A stretch of 26,229 nt of DNA. Source: a virus. Position 1 is the stretch's first letter, and each line of letters starts with the position of its first letter. The DNA lies in the IMG/VR virus record IMGVR_UViG_3300027782_000314, positions 1 through 26,229 of that record; one strand, 5' to 3'. The notes under the pieces are model-generated. The model made no database searches, was not told the DNA's origin, and saw nothing but the letters and a program-made list of their open reading frames with translations. Below are positions 15,187-22,292 of the stretch, in pieces. Position numbers and translations under genes: made by a program.

Positions 15187-15825
15187 ATGGCAATTGCAAG
15201 TTTAAGCAGATTTACAGTTCCGCTACCAGGTGGCGGACAGAGTAACTCATCACAAGGTCTTCTAATGCCAAAGCTGAAGTATCGCTTCAGAGTATCATTA
15301 GAAAATTTTGGGGTTACAAAACCCACTACCGAACTTACTAAACAAGTAGTATCTGCACAAAGACCGCAAGTTCAATTTGACAATCAAGTAATTCACGTTT
15401 ATAATAGTCAAATTAACTATGCAGGCAAGCACACATGGCAACCAATGACATTGAGCGTTCGCGACGATGTTGGTGGTAACATAACAAAACTAGTCGGCGA
15501 ACAACTACAGAAACAATTTGATTTCTTTGAACAAGCTAGTGCTGCATCAGGTGCTGAATACAAGTTCTTAACAAGAATTGAAATGCTAGACGGCGGTAAC
15601 GGCGATAATGCAAATTGGGCACCTAATGTATTAGAAACATGGGAAATCTACGGCTGCTACCTACAACAGGTTAATTATAACGAACTAGCCTATGCAGAAA
15701 GTACGCCAATGGAAATTGCATTAACAATACAATATGACAATGCACTACAGGTAGGACCATCTGGCCAACCTCTAGGACTTGGAGCAACAGTTGGAAGAAC
15801 ACTAAGTTCTCTGGCTACAGGTTAA
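15187..15825 (+). CDS. 19: Tail tube protein gp19
   Basis: 212 residues with a strong AAGGAG 8 nt before the ATG. Family landmarks in order: LMPKLKYRFRVSLENFG, VVSAQRPQVQFDNQVIHVYNS, INYAGKHTWQPMTLSVRDD, QKQFDFFEQASAASGAEYKF and LETWEIYGCYLQQVNYNELAY. gp19 hexamers stack to make the rigid inner tube driven through the host envelope. T4 gp19 is 163 residues; the extra length is an N-terminal Gly/Ser-rich lead (about 15-25) and a Gly/Leu-rich tail after residue 187. It follows the sheath gene and is closed by a strong terminator at 15841. Confidence 0.95.
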   Translation: MAIASLSRFTVPLPGGGQSNSSQGLLMPKLKYRFRVSLENFGVTKPTTELTKQVVSAQRPQVQFDNQVIHVYNSQINYAGKHTWQPMTLSVRDDVGGNITKLVGEQLQKQFDFFEQASAASGAEYKFLTRIEMLDGGNGDNANWAPNVLETWEIYGCYLQQVNYNELAYAESTPMEIALTIQYDNALQVGPSGQPLGLGATVGRTLSSLATG

Positions 15826-15840
15826 TAGACCTAATTAAAG

Positions 15841-15865
15841 AAAGCCCCTTAATGGGGCTTTTTTT
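15841..15865 (+). terminator. Rho-independent terminator after tube gene
   Basis: AAAGCCCC (15841-15848), loop TTAAT, GGGGCTTT (15854-15861), then a continued T run to 15865. This is an 8-bp perfect stem with a 4-bp GC core, 15 nt after the tube stop. Confidence 0.9.
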
Positions 15866-15868
15866 ATG

Positions 15869-15876
15869 ACTAAATA
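15869..15876 (+). promoter_or_regulatory. Late-promoter-like ACTAAATA (predicted leaderless start)
   Basis: Follows the terminator directly. The last A is 6 nt before the A of ATG 15882, and no Shine-Dalgarno is present, so the message probably starts at the AUG. Confidence 0.55.
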
Positions 15877-15881
15877 TTGCT

Positions 15882-17489
15882 ATGGCAAACGCATTTACTA
15901 ATTTTTTAGGGCAAGTTATTACTGGAGGCGGATCAACAAACGTCAAAGACTATTCTCACGCTAGTAGACTCTATGTAGATGATTATTTTAGACTAGCGCC
16001 CAAGGTTGGATTTTTATATTATGTTAAATTTAATATCAATAGGAATGGAAATCCTATTGTGGAAGAGTATATAGGACGAAACGGACAAGAATTGGGTTTG
16101 ATGGTTAAAATGTTAGACCTTCCTAAATATAAAATGTCCACTGAGACTATGAATCAGTACAATAAGAAAACTATTGTACAGAGTAAAATAGATTATACTC
16201 CAGTCAACATCACTTTCCACGACGACAATAACAATACAACAACAGGTATGTGGAAAGCCTATTACAATTATTATTTTGTTGACGGAAAAAATACCAGCGG
16301 ACTATCAATACCTCCGGGGTACAAAGATTCGAAGTACAAAAAACCCGGAGCAAGCATCAGTGAAAGTACATCCTTTGGCCTAAACAACGGGCAAACTGAT
16401 CCGTTTTTTAATTCAATTGAAATATATCAGTTAAACCGCAAGCAGTTTACAGCATTTATTTTAGTAAATCCCATCATTACAGATTACAGTCATGATCAAC
16501 TTGATCAATCTCAGAGTAAGGGACTAGAAAATAAAATGACTGTGGCCTATGAAACTGTGTTATATGGAACTGGAGTAGTCAAACAAGATAGTCCTAGTGG
16601 ATTTGCATCAATACATTATGATAACACTCCCGGGCCATTGAGTATATTTGGCGGCGGGAATAATAGTTTATTTGGACCAGGCGGCATTGTACCCGGCATT
16701 GGGGAAGTACTTGGCGGCGGGGGAAATACTAGTCCATTAGGTTTATTAAAAACTGCACGAGGAGTTTCAAACATTGCAAGAAACGTAAAAAATGTTTCTA
16801 AAGCCAGCGTTTTATCTGAAGGTTTTGGTATTTTAGATAAAGTAGCTAGAGGACAAAAATTAACTGATGTGTTGTCAGGGTCTAGTTCTAAAGGATTGGC
16901 ACTGGCAACTTTGCCCGGAGAAAAAGCCACTACTGGAATTCCAAAACTTACTGGTGCTGACGGATTGGCCAAAGCAATTGGCGGAGTAACTGACACAGTT
17001 AAAAATGTGGCCAACAAGTTAGGAGACAAGTTAAAAGGTTTATTACCTTCAACTGTTCCCACTACAAAAGTAGGACTATCTGCTCTTCAAGCTGAACAGA
17101 CAGCAATTAAATCAGATATTGAGACTAGAATTGCTGCCAATCAAATTATCAAAGACAACCTAATACCTCAGTTAGCAGCAGCACAGGCTGCAAATGACAC
17201 TGATCAAGTTGCTTCAATATACAGTCAGCTTGATGCTGCTGATTATACTGATCCAGATAAATTAACAGAACAACTTAATTCTGTAACAACAAATATACAA
17301 ACGTTGAGTACACTAATTGCCGAAGCTGATGCAATTGAAACACCAAATTCTACGTTATCGGCTGAAACTATTGATCTAGGAGTTGCAGAAGAAGATGTTT
17401 ATAATGTTGTCTCTAATCCAGATTTAGTTACCCAGGTCAACATTACCTACACAGAAAATACAGGTAACACTCCACAATTTTACGTATGA
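15882..17489 (+). CDS. Tail-tube-fold baseplate protein (gp48/gp54-like)
   Basis: 535 residues. The N-terminal ~230 residues show the tube fold seen in gp19, gp48 and gp54: KVGFLYYVKFNI, GLMVKMLDLPKYKMSTETMNQYN, KIDYTPVNITFHDD, WKAYYNYYF, RKQFTAFILVNPIITDYSHDQLD and MTVAYETVLYGTG. In T4 such non-gp19 tube-fold proteins cap the baseplate and start tube growth. I cannot decide between gp48 and gp54. After it come a Gly-rich linker (about 245-285), small-residue-rich helices, and a coiled-coil-like region (about 395-480). The long C-terminus is unusual and might reach into the tube or act like a tape-measure anchor (inference). The stop overlaps the next ATG by 4 nt. Confidence 0.7.
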   Translation: MANAFTNFLGQVITGGGSTNVKDYSHASRLYVDDYFRLAPKVGFLYYVKFNINRNGNPIVEEYIGRNGQELGLMVKMLDLPKYKMSTETMNQYNKKTIVQSKIDYTPVNITFHDDNNNTTTGMWKAYYNYYFVDGKNTSGLSIPPGYKDSKYKKPGASISESTSFGLNNGQTDPFFNSIEIYQLNRKQFTAFILVNPIITDYSHDQLDQSQSKGLENKMTVAYETVLYGTGVVKQDSPSGFASIHYDNTPGPLSIFGGGNNSLFGPGGIVPGIGEVLGGGGNTSPLGLLKTARGVSNIARNVKNVSKASVLSEGFGILDKVARGQKLTDVLSGSSSKGLALATLPGEKATTGIPKLTGADGLAKAIGGVTDTVKNVANKLGDKLKGLLPSTVPTTKVGLSALQAEQTAIKSDIETRIAANQIIKDNLIPQLAAAQAANDTDQVASIYSQLDAADYTDPDKLTEQLNSVTTNIQTLSTLIAEADAIETPNSTLSAETIDLGVAEEDVYNVVSNPDLVTQVNITYTENTGNTPQFYV

Positions 17490-17860
17490 TTTACAGCAAC
17501 CTACCTCCAGTAACCGTAACAGCATCTTCAAGTGATGCAACTAATAACGCATTTAATCAATATAATGATGTACCTATTGAGTTTGATCATAATGTATTAA
17601 CTGCAATGAAAGGTATGTTAGAAAATAGAGGATTTTCAAGTGATTCTTCAGAGTCTATTTCAGTAACAATTATGATACAGGCCAGGCGCGACGGATACAA
17701 TCCAATGACTGTGTTAGAAAGCATGAAGAAACTAGATGAAAACGATCTTAGTCAGTTACTATCTGAAATACTAAATTACAATAGACTAAAGACCAGCGTG
17801 TTAGGCAGCATACAAAAAATCACACCGGTAGATAATGTTCAAAGAAATATAGTAGCATGA
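17486..17860 (+). CDS. Conserved hypothetical, probably virion-related
   Basis: 124 residues, linked by ATGA overlaps to the genes on both sides, so co-translated. The N-terminus (MIYSNLPPVTVTASSSDAT) is Ser/Thr-rich and probably flexible. The rest is helical: IEFDHNVLTAMKGMLENRGFSSD, ISVTIMIQARRDGYNPMTVLESM, and LSQLLSEILNYNRLKTSVLGS. The pattern of a RGF segment, then IQA/KxDG and NYNRxKTSxLG, is one I know from small proteins beside gp4 in marine T4-like phages; they are annotated only as hypothetical or structural. Position suggests baseplate or tail assembly. No catalytic motif is visible. Confidence 0.8.
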   Translation: MIYSNLPPVTVTASSSDATNNAFNQYNDVPIEFDHNVLTAMKGMLENRGFSSDSSESISVTIMIQARRDGYNPMTVLESMKKLDENDLSQLLSEILNYNRLKTSVLGSIQKITPVDNVQRNIVA

Positions 17861-18297
17861 GAGGCGCAGCTAGGGGAAAGTTTACTCCCAAGAACCCAGA
17901 AAAATATCAAGGCTTATCTGACCCAACATATCGTTCAAGTTGGGAATTTACTTTTATGACCTTTTGCGATAATAATCCTGCTGTTGAACATTGGGCTAGC
18001 GAAAGTGTAAAGATACCTTATAGAGATCCGCTGACTGGAAAAAATACTGTGTATGTTCCAGATTTCTTAATTGTCTACGTAGACAAGAATCAAAAGAAAC
18101 ACGCAGAACTAATAGAAATCAAACCAAAAAATCAAGCAGTTAGAGAATCAGTTGGAAAAAATCCTCACAATCAAGCAGCCTACATACGTAATATGGCAAA
18201 ATGGGAAGCAGCACAGGCTTGGTGCAAAAAATACGGTGTAAAATTTAGGGTAGTCAGCGAGGATGATATTTACCACTCTGGTGGTAAAAAACGATAA
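17857..18297 (+). CDS. 4: Head completion protein gp4 (PD-(D/E)xK nuclease-like fold)
   Basis: 146 residues. GKFTPKNPEKYQG, DPTYRSSWEFTFM and VEHWASESVKIPYRDPLTGK match T4 gp4 closely in pattern, followed by YVPDFLIVY and ELIEIKPK. E30, D69, E87 and K89 make a TnsA/PD-(D/E)xK-type active site, all intact. gp4 is needed to finish packaged heads so that tails can join, and is thought to trim or protect the DNA end. It overlaps the preceding gene by 4 nt, and the small-terminase-like gene follows after 8 nt, so head-completion and packaging functions sit together. Confidence 0.87.
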   Translation: MRGAARGKFTPKNPEKYQGLSDPTYRSSWEFTFMTFCDNNPAVEHWASESVKIPYRDPLTGKNTVYVPDFLIVYVDKNQKKHAELIEIKPKNQAVRESVGKNPHNQAAYIRNMAKWEAAQAWCKKYGVKFRVVSEDDIYHSGGKKR

Positions 18298-18305
18298 GTA
18301 GTTTT

Positions 18306-18782
18306 ATGACTAAGAGACTTGAAGAACTTTTCAACTTACCTCAAGAGGAAGTATCTGTAGTAACAGCTACTGAGGTAGAAGCACCTCCAGTAATTTCACT
18401 AGAAGAAAAGCTAGAACAATTTGATAAAATTTCCGCAGCACTACCTAGAGTCAAAGGCCTAGGTGATGTTAGCGATGCTGAGTTAGATGGACTAGCAGCC
18501 AAAGCAGAATCTGCATACGACGATATAATGAATTTGGCCATGCAAGTCGAACCCAAGTACAGTTCTCGTATGTTTGAAGTTGCTACTGGTATGTTAACTG
18601 CGGCTATTACAGCAAAAACTAATAAAATTGATAAAAAATTAAAAATGGTCGAACTGCAACTTAAAAAATATGCAGTGGACAAGAAGAACGGCGATCAAGA
18701 GCAAGGCGCAATCGAAGCTGAGGGGTATATCGTTGCAGACCGTAACAGCATCCTAGAAAAACTTAAAAATATGAATAAATAA
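18306..18782 (+). CDS. 16: Small terminase subunit gp16-like
   Basis: 158 residues (T4 gp16: 164). The N-terminal ~45 residues are acidic and variable (LEELFNLPQEEV, ISLEEKLEQF). The core is two long helices: ELDGLAAKAESAYDDIMNLAMQV, then SSRMFEVATGMLTAAITAKTNKIDKKLKMVELQLKK, the coiled-coil pair by which gp16-type small terminases form rings. The acidic C-terminal tail ends with DRNSILEKLKNMNK. gp16 recognises DNA and regulates the ATPase of gp17. Neighbouring gp4 and the downstream gp17 support the call, but no sequence motif is decisive; a general coiled-coil head protein is the alternative. No clear Shine-Dalgarno; it starts 8 nt after the gp4 stop. Confidence 0.65.
   Translation: MTKRLEELFNLPQEEVSVVTATEVEAPPVISLEEKLEQFDKISAALPRVKGLGDVSDAELDGLAAKAESAYDDIMNLAMQVEPKYSSRMFEVATGMLTAAITAKTNKIDKKLKMVELQLKKYAVDKKNGDQEQGAIEAEGYIVADRNSILEKLKNMNK
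18774..18781 (+). promoter_or_regulatory. Late-promoter-like AATAAATA
   Basis: Overlaps the stop of the small terminase gene. The predicted start is 18787, giving a 13-nt leader with AGGA at 18788-18791 before ATG 18800. Confidence 0.4.
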
Positions 18783-18799
18783 AGCATAGGAAAACCGCT

Positions 18800-19393
18800 A
18801 TGAGATCATTTAAAGAATACCTTACAGAATCAGTTAGAAAATTTGACTTTAGAATTAAAGTCGCACAAGAGTGTACCTCTGAAGATGAAACAAAACTAAA
18901 AGGCCTATTAGAACGTTTCAGCGTAGCTGATTTCAAGAAAACTGGTAAAACACCAATACAACAATTGCCTTTAGATTTCCCTCAAGTTCAAAATACAGAA
19001 GTTCACATTTACGAAGTTTCACTAAACTATCCAACAACACCTCAAGAATTATTAGAATATCTAAGCTCAGGAATGGGTGTTAACAAAGCTAATATGGTGG
19101 TGCGTAATCCTAGAGAACCCAGTGAAGAATATCAAGCAGAGCATACTCCACGCGAAGGTGCTTTGTTAAATGACAGCGAATATAAAGAATCACCAAACGT
19201 TAAACACGAAGACTATTATGGTGACAAATATAATGCAAACTTTTTAAAATCATTAACCGCAGATCTTAAAAAGATGCGTGAAGCACGAGGCGAAGTTATT
19301 CCCAACACAGCTGATGGAAAAACAACCAACGAAATCCCTCAAAACAATAAAAGTCCGATACAACAATCGAACTACGACCCAAGGAAGAAATAA
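18800..19393 (+). CDS. Probable head-associated protein with capsid-targeting-like N-terminus
   Basis: 197 residues. The N-terminus MRSFKEYLTE|S resembles, position by position, the T4 internal-protein targeting peptide (MKTYQEFIAE|A in IPIII-type proteins). LTE|S fits the gp21 prohead protease consensus, so the first ten residues may direct it into the prohead and be removed. Next comes a folded domain: KFDFRIKVAQEC, PLDFPQVQNTEVHIYEVSLNYPTTPQELLEYL, VNKANMVVRNPREPSEEYQ. The second half is polar and probably disordered. AGGA 8 nt upstream decides the start. Related proteins are familiar from marine phages but without function. Role inside the capsid is inference. Confidence 0.75.
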   Translation: MRSFKEYLTESVRKFDFRIKVAQECTSEDETKLKGLLERFSVADFKKTGKTPIQQLPLDFPQVQNTEVHIYEVSLNYPTTPQELLEYLSSGMGVNKANMVVRNPREPSEEYQAEHTPREGALLNDSEYKESPNVKHEDYYGDKYNANFLKSLTADLKKMREARGEVIPNTADGKTTNEIPQNNKSPIQQSNYDPRKK

Positions 19394-19394
19394 T

Positions 19395-20633
19395 ATGCAA
19401 ATGATAGACGTATTGAAAAGATTGGCCGAACTGGATCAAGGTAATCCTAATGTAGTTAATCCTATGACAAAGCCAGTTGAAGTAAAGCCTGAAGTTATTG
19501 CTGAAGGTCGCGAAATTCAACTTAACTTACCTGAACCAGGTCTAGATGATCTTAGAAAATTATCAGGTCGTAAAACTCTAACAGAGTCAGCTATTGCAGA
19601 ATGCGGTATGCCAACAATGGGAGCACCTATGCCCAGCATGCCAGCAAGTATCAATATGAGTGCAGGCAGTGCTAATGAAATTGTTTCTATGGTACGCGGC
19701 ATTATGGATCTTGCCAAAGGTGATGTTCCAAGTCAAACAATGATGCCCACAATGGGTGCAGACATGCCAAGCCTATTGCCAGGATTTGGCAGTGTAGGTG
19801 AACCAGATGCTGATATGGATGCAGCTCCTGATTCATTGAACAAGAGTATGGGTGACGTAGATGGTGACGGCGATCACGATGTTGCCGATCATGCAAAAGA
19901 ACTAGGTGCGGGCACCAGTGATGACGACATCATGGATCTAATTAAAAAAATCCGTACAGGTGATGCAGTTAAAATCAAAACAGACATGCCTGTAAAAGTT
20001 ACCAGCGATGAACCTATCAAAGGTCGCACAGATCAACAGGCTAATGTTGATAGTGATGACAAGCCAGAAGATGAGGGCATGGAAGTGCCTGGCAAGGCAA
20101 ACACAACCCCTAACGATCCGACAGATCCAGGTAGATACGATCCTAAGAAAGGTGTGTTTATGCCTAATACTGGTAATCAAGGTGATCGCATGGACGGTCC
20201 TATGCCAAAAGGTAACCCAGAAAAGAAAGATGAATCTTCAAATCCTCTAGCAGCTTTTGAATCTAAGCTAATGAACGAGTACAAAAAGTTTGTTGAAGAA
20301 TCTAAATTTAAAGATTTAGAAAAGACATTGAGTCATCAAAAGGGTGTTACTAACCCAGCTGGATTAGCTAAATGGATCGGTGACAAAAAGTACGGTAAGA
20401 AAGAAATGGAAAGAAAAGCAGCCGCAGGTCGTAGTGACGAGTCACAAGTTATGCACAACAAGTATGATGAAGCAAGTCATCAAGCTAATGTTACTATGAA
20501 ACATGTTAATGCTAGTGATGCTTCTCCTAAGGTAAAAGCTGCCATTGGTAAAGCATCTAAAGATATTAAGCCAGGTGTTAAAGGTTACGCCGATAGAGCA
20601 GCCGCATTAAATGCCGCTGGTATAAAGCGTTAA
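19395..20633 (+). CDS. Acidic Met/Pro/Gly-rich virion candidate with EF-hand-like loop
   Basis: 412 residues from ATG 19395, chosen because AAGGAAG lies 7-8 nt upstream and the start sits 1 nt after the previous stop. Residues 70-135 are Met/Pro/Gly-rich with a MPTMGAxMPS repeat. Residues 154-165 form a complete EF-hand/dockerin-type calcium loop (D154, D156, D158, G159, D160, D162, D165). There follow an acidic region, LAAFESKLMNEYKKF, then LAKWIGDKKYGKKEMERKAAAGR and a basic C-terminus (KVKAAIGKASKDIKPG...AGIKR). Possible gp21-type cleavage sites are VIAE37|G, LTE64|S and IAE69|C. It looks like a core, scaffold or internal head protein, but I do not recognise a named family. A terminator follows. 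Confidence 0.75.
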   Translation: MQMIDVLKRLAELDQGNPNVVNPMTKPVEVKPEVIAEGREIQLNLPEPGLDDLRKLSGRKTLTESAIAECGMPTMGAPMPSMPASINMSAGSANEIVSMVRGIMDLAKGDVPSQTMMPTMGADMPSLLPGFGSVGEPDADMDAAPDSLNKSMGDVDGDGDHDVADHAKELGAGTSDDDIMDLIKKIRTGDAVKIKTDMPVKVTSDEPIKGRTDQQANVDSDDKPEDEGMEVPGKANTTPNDPTDPGRYDPKKGVFMPNTGNQGDRMDGPMPKGNPEKKDESSNPLAAFESKLMNEYKKFVEESKFKDLEKTLSHQKGVTNPAGLAKWIGDKKYGKKEMERKAAAGRSDESQVMHNKYDEASHQANVTMKHVNASDASPKVKAAIGKASKDIKPGVKGYADRAAALNAAGIKR

Positions 20634-20650
20634 TTTAAAATGGTATAACC

Positions 20651-20678
20651 AAATAGGCTCTCCGGAGCCTATTTTTTT
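20651..20678 (+). terminator. Rho-independent terminator before gp17
   Basis: AAATAGGCTC (20651-20660), loop TCCG, GAGCCTATTT (20665-20674), T run to 20678. The stem is 10 bp and perfect, and the loop is a stable C(UCCG)G tetraloop. It lies 17 nt after the preceding stop. Confidence 0.92.
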
Positions 20679-20679
20679 C

Positions 20680-20687
20680 AGTAAATA
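20680..20687 (+). promoter_or_regulatory. Late-promoter-like AGTAAATA for gp17 (predicted leaderless start)
   Basis: Begins 2 nt after the terminator T run. The last A is 6 nt before the A of ATG 20693, and no Shine-Dalgarno is present. Confidence 0.5.
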
Positions 20688-20692
20688 ATCAT

Positions 20693-22282
20693 ATGGCAAC
20701 GAACAAATTTGATACACTGGTAAAGAAACCTCACACCACACAACGGTGGACAGAGCAAGATATTGAGGATCTAATGAAGTGTCAGGACACGGCTACTGGT
20801 CCCCACTATTTTATGGAACATTTCTTTTATATTCAACATCCTACAAAAGGCAAGTTAAAATACGAAGCATTTGAATATCAAAAACGTCTAATTGACAGCT
20901 ATCACGACCATCGGTTTAATGTAAACTTGCTGCCACGTCAAACAGGTAAGACAACCACTGCCGCAGGATATCTATTATGGTTTGCTATGTTTATACCTGA
21001 CAGCACAATTCTTGTAGCGGCGCACAAATATACAGGTGCTCAAGAAATTATGAGTCGTATACGCTATTCATATGAATTGTGTCCTGACCATATTCGTTGC
21101 GGAGTCAAAAGTTACAACAAGCAAAGTATTGAATTTGACAATGGTTCACGTATTGTAGCACAGACAACTACACCAACAACAGGTCGCGGTATGTCTTTAT
21201 CATTGTTATACGCTGATGAGTTTGCATTCGTTGAACCCAACATCGCTACAGAATTCTGGACTTCTATTTCGCCCACATTGGCCACAGGTGGTAAGGCAAT
21301 TATCACTTCAACTCCTAACAGTGACGAAGATCAGTTTGCACAAATTTGGAAAGAAGCTAATAAAAAGTTTGACGAACACGGCAACGAACAGGACGTTGGC
21401 CGTAACGGTTTCTTTCCGTTTAGAGCACATTGGAGTGAACATCCTGACCGAGATCAAGCATGGGCAGACACTGAAAAATCACGCATTGGTGAAGAACGAT
21501 TCCGTCGTGAACATGAGTGTGAATTCTTAATCTTTGACGAAACACTGATCAATAGTATTACCTTATCAGATTTAGAGGGTGTTGATCCTATACTAAAAAT
21601 GGGACAAGTACGCTGGTACAAAAAAGTAAACCCAACTTCAATGTATATACTTGCATTAGACCCAAGCCTTGGTACAGGTGGAGATTACGCAGCCATACAG
21701 GTGTTAGAAGTACCTAGTTTCAAACAGGTAGCAGAGTGGAATCACAATACCACTCCAGTACAACAACAAGTCCGAATACTTAGAGAAATCTGCAAGTATA
21801 TTGACAGCGAATGTGCCGCCACAGAAGGCAGAGGACAGATCTACTACTCAGTAGAGAACAACACTGTAGGCGAAGCAGCCCTGGTGGCAATTAACGAAAT
21901 GGGCGAGGAAAGCATACCTGGCTTGTTCTTATCAGAACCAATTAAAAAGGGTCATGTACGTAGATTTCGTAGAGGATTTAACACTACAAACGTCAGCAAA
22001 ATTGCTGCCTGTGCTAAACTTAAGCAGCTAATTGAACAAAAACGAATTACAATACATAGCAAACCGCTGATCAGCGAACTTAAAACATATATTGCCAAAG
22101 GCGTGAGTTTTGAAGCAAAAGTCAACGAAACTGACGATCTTGTATCAAGTTTACTACTAGCTGTACGTATGGTTGGCATGCTAGGAGACTGGGATCCCGC
22201 AGTCTACGAGCGTATGGTTGAAGATAGAGGGTTAGACGATATTGATCTGCCCATGCCGATCTTTATCAATAGTTTTGCATAA
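20693..22282 (+). CDS. 17: Large terminase subunit gp17
   Basis: 529 residues. ATPase domain: Walker A-type LPRQTGKTT (80-88), Walker B LLYADEF with D175 and E176, and coupling motif ITSTPNS (204-210). Nuclease domain of RNase H type: ALDPSLGTGGD (D323), YSVENNTVGEA (E388), and ETDDLVSSLLLA (D481/D482), all acidic ligands present. This is the motor that pumps DNA into the prohead and cuts the concatemer. It is slightly shorter than T4 gp17 (610), mainly lacking extra N- and C-terminal length. It has its own terminator-promoter boundary and is separated from the small terminase by two genes, unlike T4 where 16 and 17 overlap. Confidence 0.95.
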   Translation: MATNKFDTLVKKPHTTQRWTEQDIEDLMKCQDTATGPHYFMEHFFYIQHPTKGKLKYEAFEYQKRLIDSYHDHRFNVNLLPRQTGKTTTAAGYLLWFAMFIPDSTILVAAHKYTGAQEIMSRIRYSYELCPDHIRCGVKSYNKQSIEFDNGSRIVAQTTTPTTGRGMSLSLLYADEFAFVEPNIATEFWTSISPTLATGGKAIITSTPNSDEDQFAQIWKEANKKFDEHGNEQDVGRNGFFPFRAHWSEHPDRDQAWADTEKSRIGEERFRREHECEFLIFDETLINSITLSDLEGVDPILKMGQVRWYKKVNPTSMYILALDPSLGTGGDYAAIQVLEVPSFKQVAEWNHNTTPVQQQVRILREICKYIDSECAATEGRGQIYYSVENNTVGEAALVAINEMGEESIPGLFLSEPIKKGHVRRFRRGFNTTNVSKIAACAKLKQLIEQKRITIHSKPLISELKTYIAKGVSFEAKVNETDDLVSSLLLAVRMVGMLGDWDPAVYERMVEDRGLDDIDLPMPIFINSFA

Positions 22283-22285
22283 ATA
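22278..22285 (+). promoter_or_regulatory. Late-promoter-like CATAAATA
   Basis: Spans the gp17 stop. The predicted start at 22291 is 2 nt before ATG 22293. No Shine-Dalgarno is visible. Confidence 0.45.
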
Positions 22286-22292
22286 TGCTAAT

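Noticed and set aside
16131-16138. CCTAAATA inside the tube-fold gene as a late promoter
   Set aside because: In mid-gene with no start codon to serve; it shows the background rate of the motif in AT-rich DNA.
16616-17062. 148-codon open frame on the - strand within the tube-fold gene
   Set aside because: Opposite-strand shadow of a clear gene; composition is Pro/Phe/Leu-rich as expected from the Gly/Lys-rich sense strand, and there is no ribosome site or promoter.
19278-19394. Upstream ATG 19278 for the 412-residue protein
   Set aside because: It lies in the preceding gene; AAGGAAG before ATG 19395 is the better start.
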